From the NCBI RefSeq assembly GCF_009068765.1, contig NZ_CP035534.1:248001-312000 (forward strand): DNA of 64,000 bases, read 5' to 3'. The first letter of the stretch is position 1. Each line of letters starts with the position of its first letter. Made by a program: the position numbers and the translations under genes. This stretch comes from Sulfurimonas hydrogeniphila. Lineage in GTDB: Bacteria > Campylobacterota > Campylobacteria > Campylobacterales > Sulfurimonadaceae. Positions 63,162 through 64,000 of this stretch are shown here, piece after piece. A model generated the notes under the pieces. The model saw nothing but the letters and a program-made list of their open reading frames with translations, made no database searches and was not told the DNA's origin.

Positions 63162-64000
63162 AATTTAGCCTTTTTCAAAAAGTAAAATTTGGCAACTGAA
63201 ATGATGATAAAACTCATTACAAAGAGAATCAGACCCAGATAAAAGAGTGCACTTTCTCCCAGTCCGCTGGCTTCGCCAAAGTTTACAGCCATAGCAACAG
63301 GAATGGAGATGGTAGGGTCAGTAATCTTTTCAGGCAGTGAATAGACTGCTCCAATCAAAAATGCAACAGCCATAGTCTCCCCCAAGGCACGTCCGAGTGC
63401 CAAGATGATAGAGCCTATAATACCAACCTTTGAGTAGGGAAATATAATATCTTTGACCACTTCAAACTTTGTGGCACCAAGCGCATAGGCAGACTCTTTG
63501 AGTACATCAGGGGTTGTATTCATACTGTCACGGGTGATGGCTGCCATAAAGGGAAGAATCATAATGCCAAGAACAAGTCCGGCGGTCAGCAAAGAGACCT
63601 GATAGCCGCCAAAGGTATCGGAGATAATGGGGGCAAAATAGTAGAGCCCCCACATACCAAAAATGATACTCGGAATTGCCGCCAAAAGTTCAATGGCCAT
63701 ACCGACAAACTTGGAGATGTTTTTTGAAGCGATTTCAGCCAGAAAAACAGCAATACCCATAGCAATAGGCAGTGCAAAAGAGAGGGCAATAAGCGTAGAA
63801 AGAATTGTTCCGACTATCGGAACAAGTCCGCCATAAAGTGTTTTTGTCTGAGACTCTTCATCTTCATCAAGAATCATATCATCTTCATCCTCGATGGCAT
63901 TTTCATCTGCGATGTTTACAGCAGTGTTTATTGTGCCGGCAGCACTCTCCACAGGAACCTCTTTGTTCCATGTCGGATCAACAAGAAAATGGAGTCCAAA
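63158..64000 (-). CDS. pstC: Phosphate ABC transporter permease, N-terminus off the window
   Basis: Second permease subunit. The visible 280 residues run from the loop FGLHFLVDPTWNKEV to the end, including the EAA loop (KESAYALGATKFEVVKDI). The frame stays open to the window edge, so the GTG at 63952 is not the start. Between the first helix and the rest is an acidic insert (about 20 residues, ADENAIEDEDDMILDEDEES) in place of the usual short loop. pstS presumably lies further upstream. Confidence 0.93.
   Translation of the reverse strand, partial: FGLHFLVDPTWNKEVPVESAAGTINTAVNIADENAIEDEDDMILDEDEESQTKTLYGGLVPIVGTILSTLIALSFALPIAMGIAVFLAEIASKNISKFVGMAIELLAAIPSIIFGMWGLYYFAPIISDTFGGYQVSLLTAGLVLGIMILPFMAAITRDSMNTTPDVLKESAYALGATKFEVVKDIIFPYSKVGIIGSIILALGRALGETMAVAFLIGAVYSLPEKITDPTISIPVAMAVNFGEASGLGESALFYLGLILFVMSFIIISVAKFYFLKKAKL

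Noticed and set aside
1-64000. tRNA or rRNA genes
   Set aside because: No cloverleaf ending in the usual 3' region and no rRNA-like stretch was recognised by eye; short degenerate hits cannot be excluded without tRNAscan.

Overview
The window looks like chromosome from a mesophilic, respiratory Campylobacterota (Epsilonproteobacteria), most like Sulfurimonas. The evidence is the Rieske/cytochrome b/di-heme cytochrome c (PetABC) operon of the type found in that phylum, low GC, very tight gene packing with 1-4 bp overlaps, a high density of GGDEF/EAL/HD-GYP proteins, and a type I glutamine synthetase in which the adenylylation tyrosine is Phe. The genus is an inference from content; no rRNA or tRNA gene was seen.

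Layout. 1-2.3 kb (minus strand): 5' part of recQ, ribE, a Sel1-repeat protein and a small unknown gene. 2.4-2.7 kb: a MITE-like element with TTAA-flanked inverted repeats. 2.7-8.3 kb: mnmG, an unknown coupled gene, then petABC. 8.5-11.5 kb: RDD membrane protein, moaA-queE, queD. 11.6-15.8 kb: sufBCDE plus a DUF59/SufT-like gene. 15.8-23.3 kb: moeA, membrane protein, rsmE, FIST-GGDEF protein, rpmE, rsmI, rlmB-type methyltransferase, a RodZ-like membrane protein and a secreted partner. 23.4-26.6 kb: alaC-type aminotransferase, hom, an SDR. 26.7-32.9 kb: an orphan cytoplasmic formate-dehydrogenase-like molybdoenzyme, yraN, PAS-HD-GYP, a periplasmic thioredoxin-like protein, an aldehyde dehydrogenase, DUF523. 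33-36.6 kb: periplasmic DsrE-like and rhodanese genes, an IS110-family insertion sequence, an ArsR-type regulator. 36.6-40.2 kb: rnz, oleate hydratase, an unknown secreted protein. 40.3-48.8 kb: a tightly coupled run alaS, membrane protein, maf, PAS-GGDEF, bioF, ABC ATPase, PBP1A. 48.8-52.3 kb: leuA and glnA (minus). 52.4-59.5 kb: an EAL-CBS/GGDEF locus cut by an in-frame amber codon, an OlsF-like double acyltransferase, REC-GGDEF and a Cache/PAS histidine kinase. 59.5-64 kb (minus): pstCAB-phoU-phoR-like phosphate module, with pstC running off the window.

Functionally the region combines respiration (bc1 complex), Fe-S and molybdenum cofactor supply (suf, moaA, moeA), translation and RNA modification (mnmG, alaS, rsmE, rsmI, rlmB, rpmE, queE/queD, rnz), cell envelope (PBP1A, RodZ-like, ornithine-lipid-like acyltransferase), phosphate uptake and c-di-GMP signalling.

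The strongest non-gene signals are: (1) a 10-bp palindrome TTACATGTAA at ten exact sites, all inside genes and in two different reading frames, far above chance; (2) a family of REP/BIME-like hairpin repeats in six intergenic gaps with compensatory stem changes; (3) an IS110-type element with 42-bp imperfect inverted repeats and structured noncoding ends that could encode a bridge RNA; (4) the amber-split EAL-CBS-GGDEF gene. No CRISPR array, prophage or recognisable toxin/defence island was seen.
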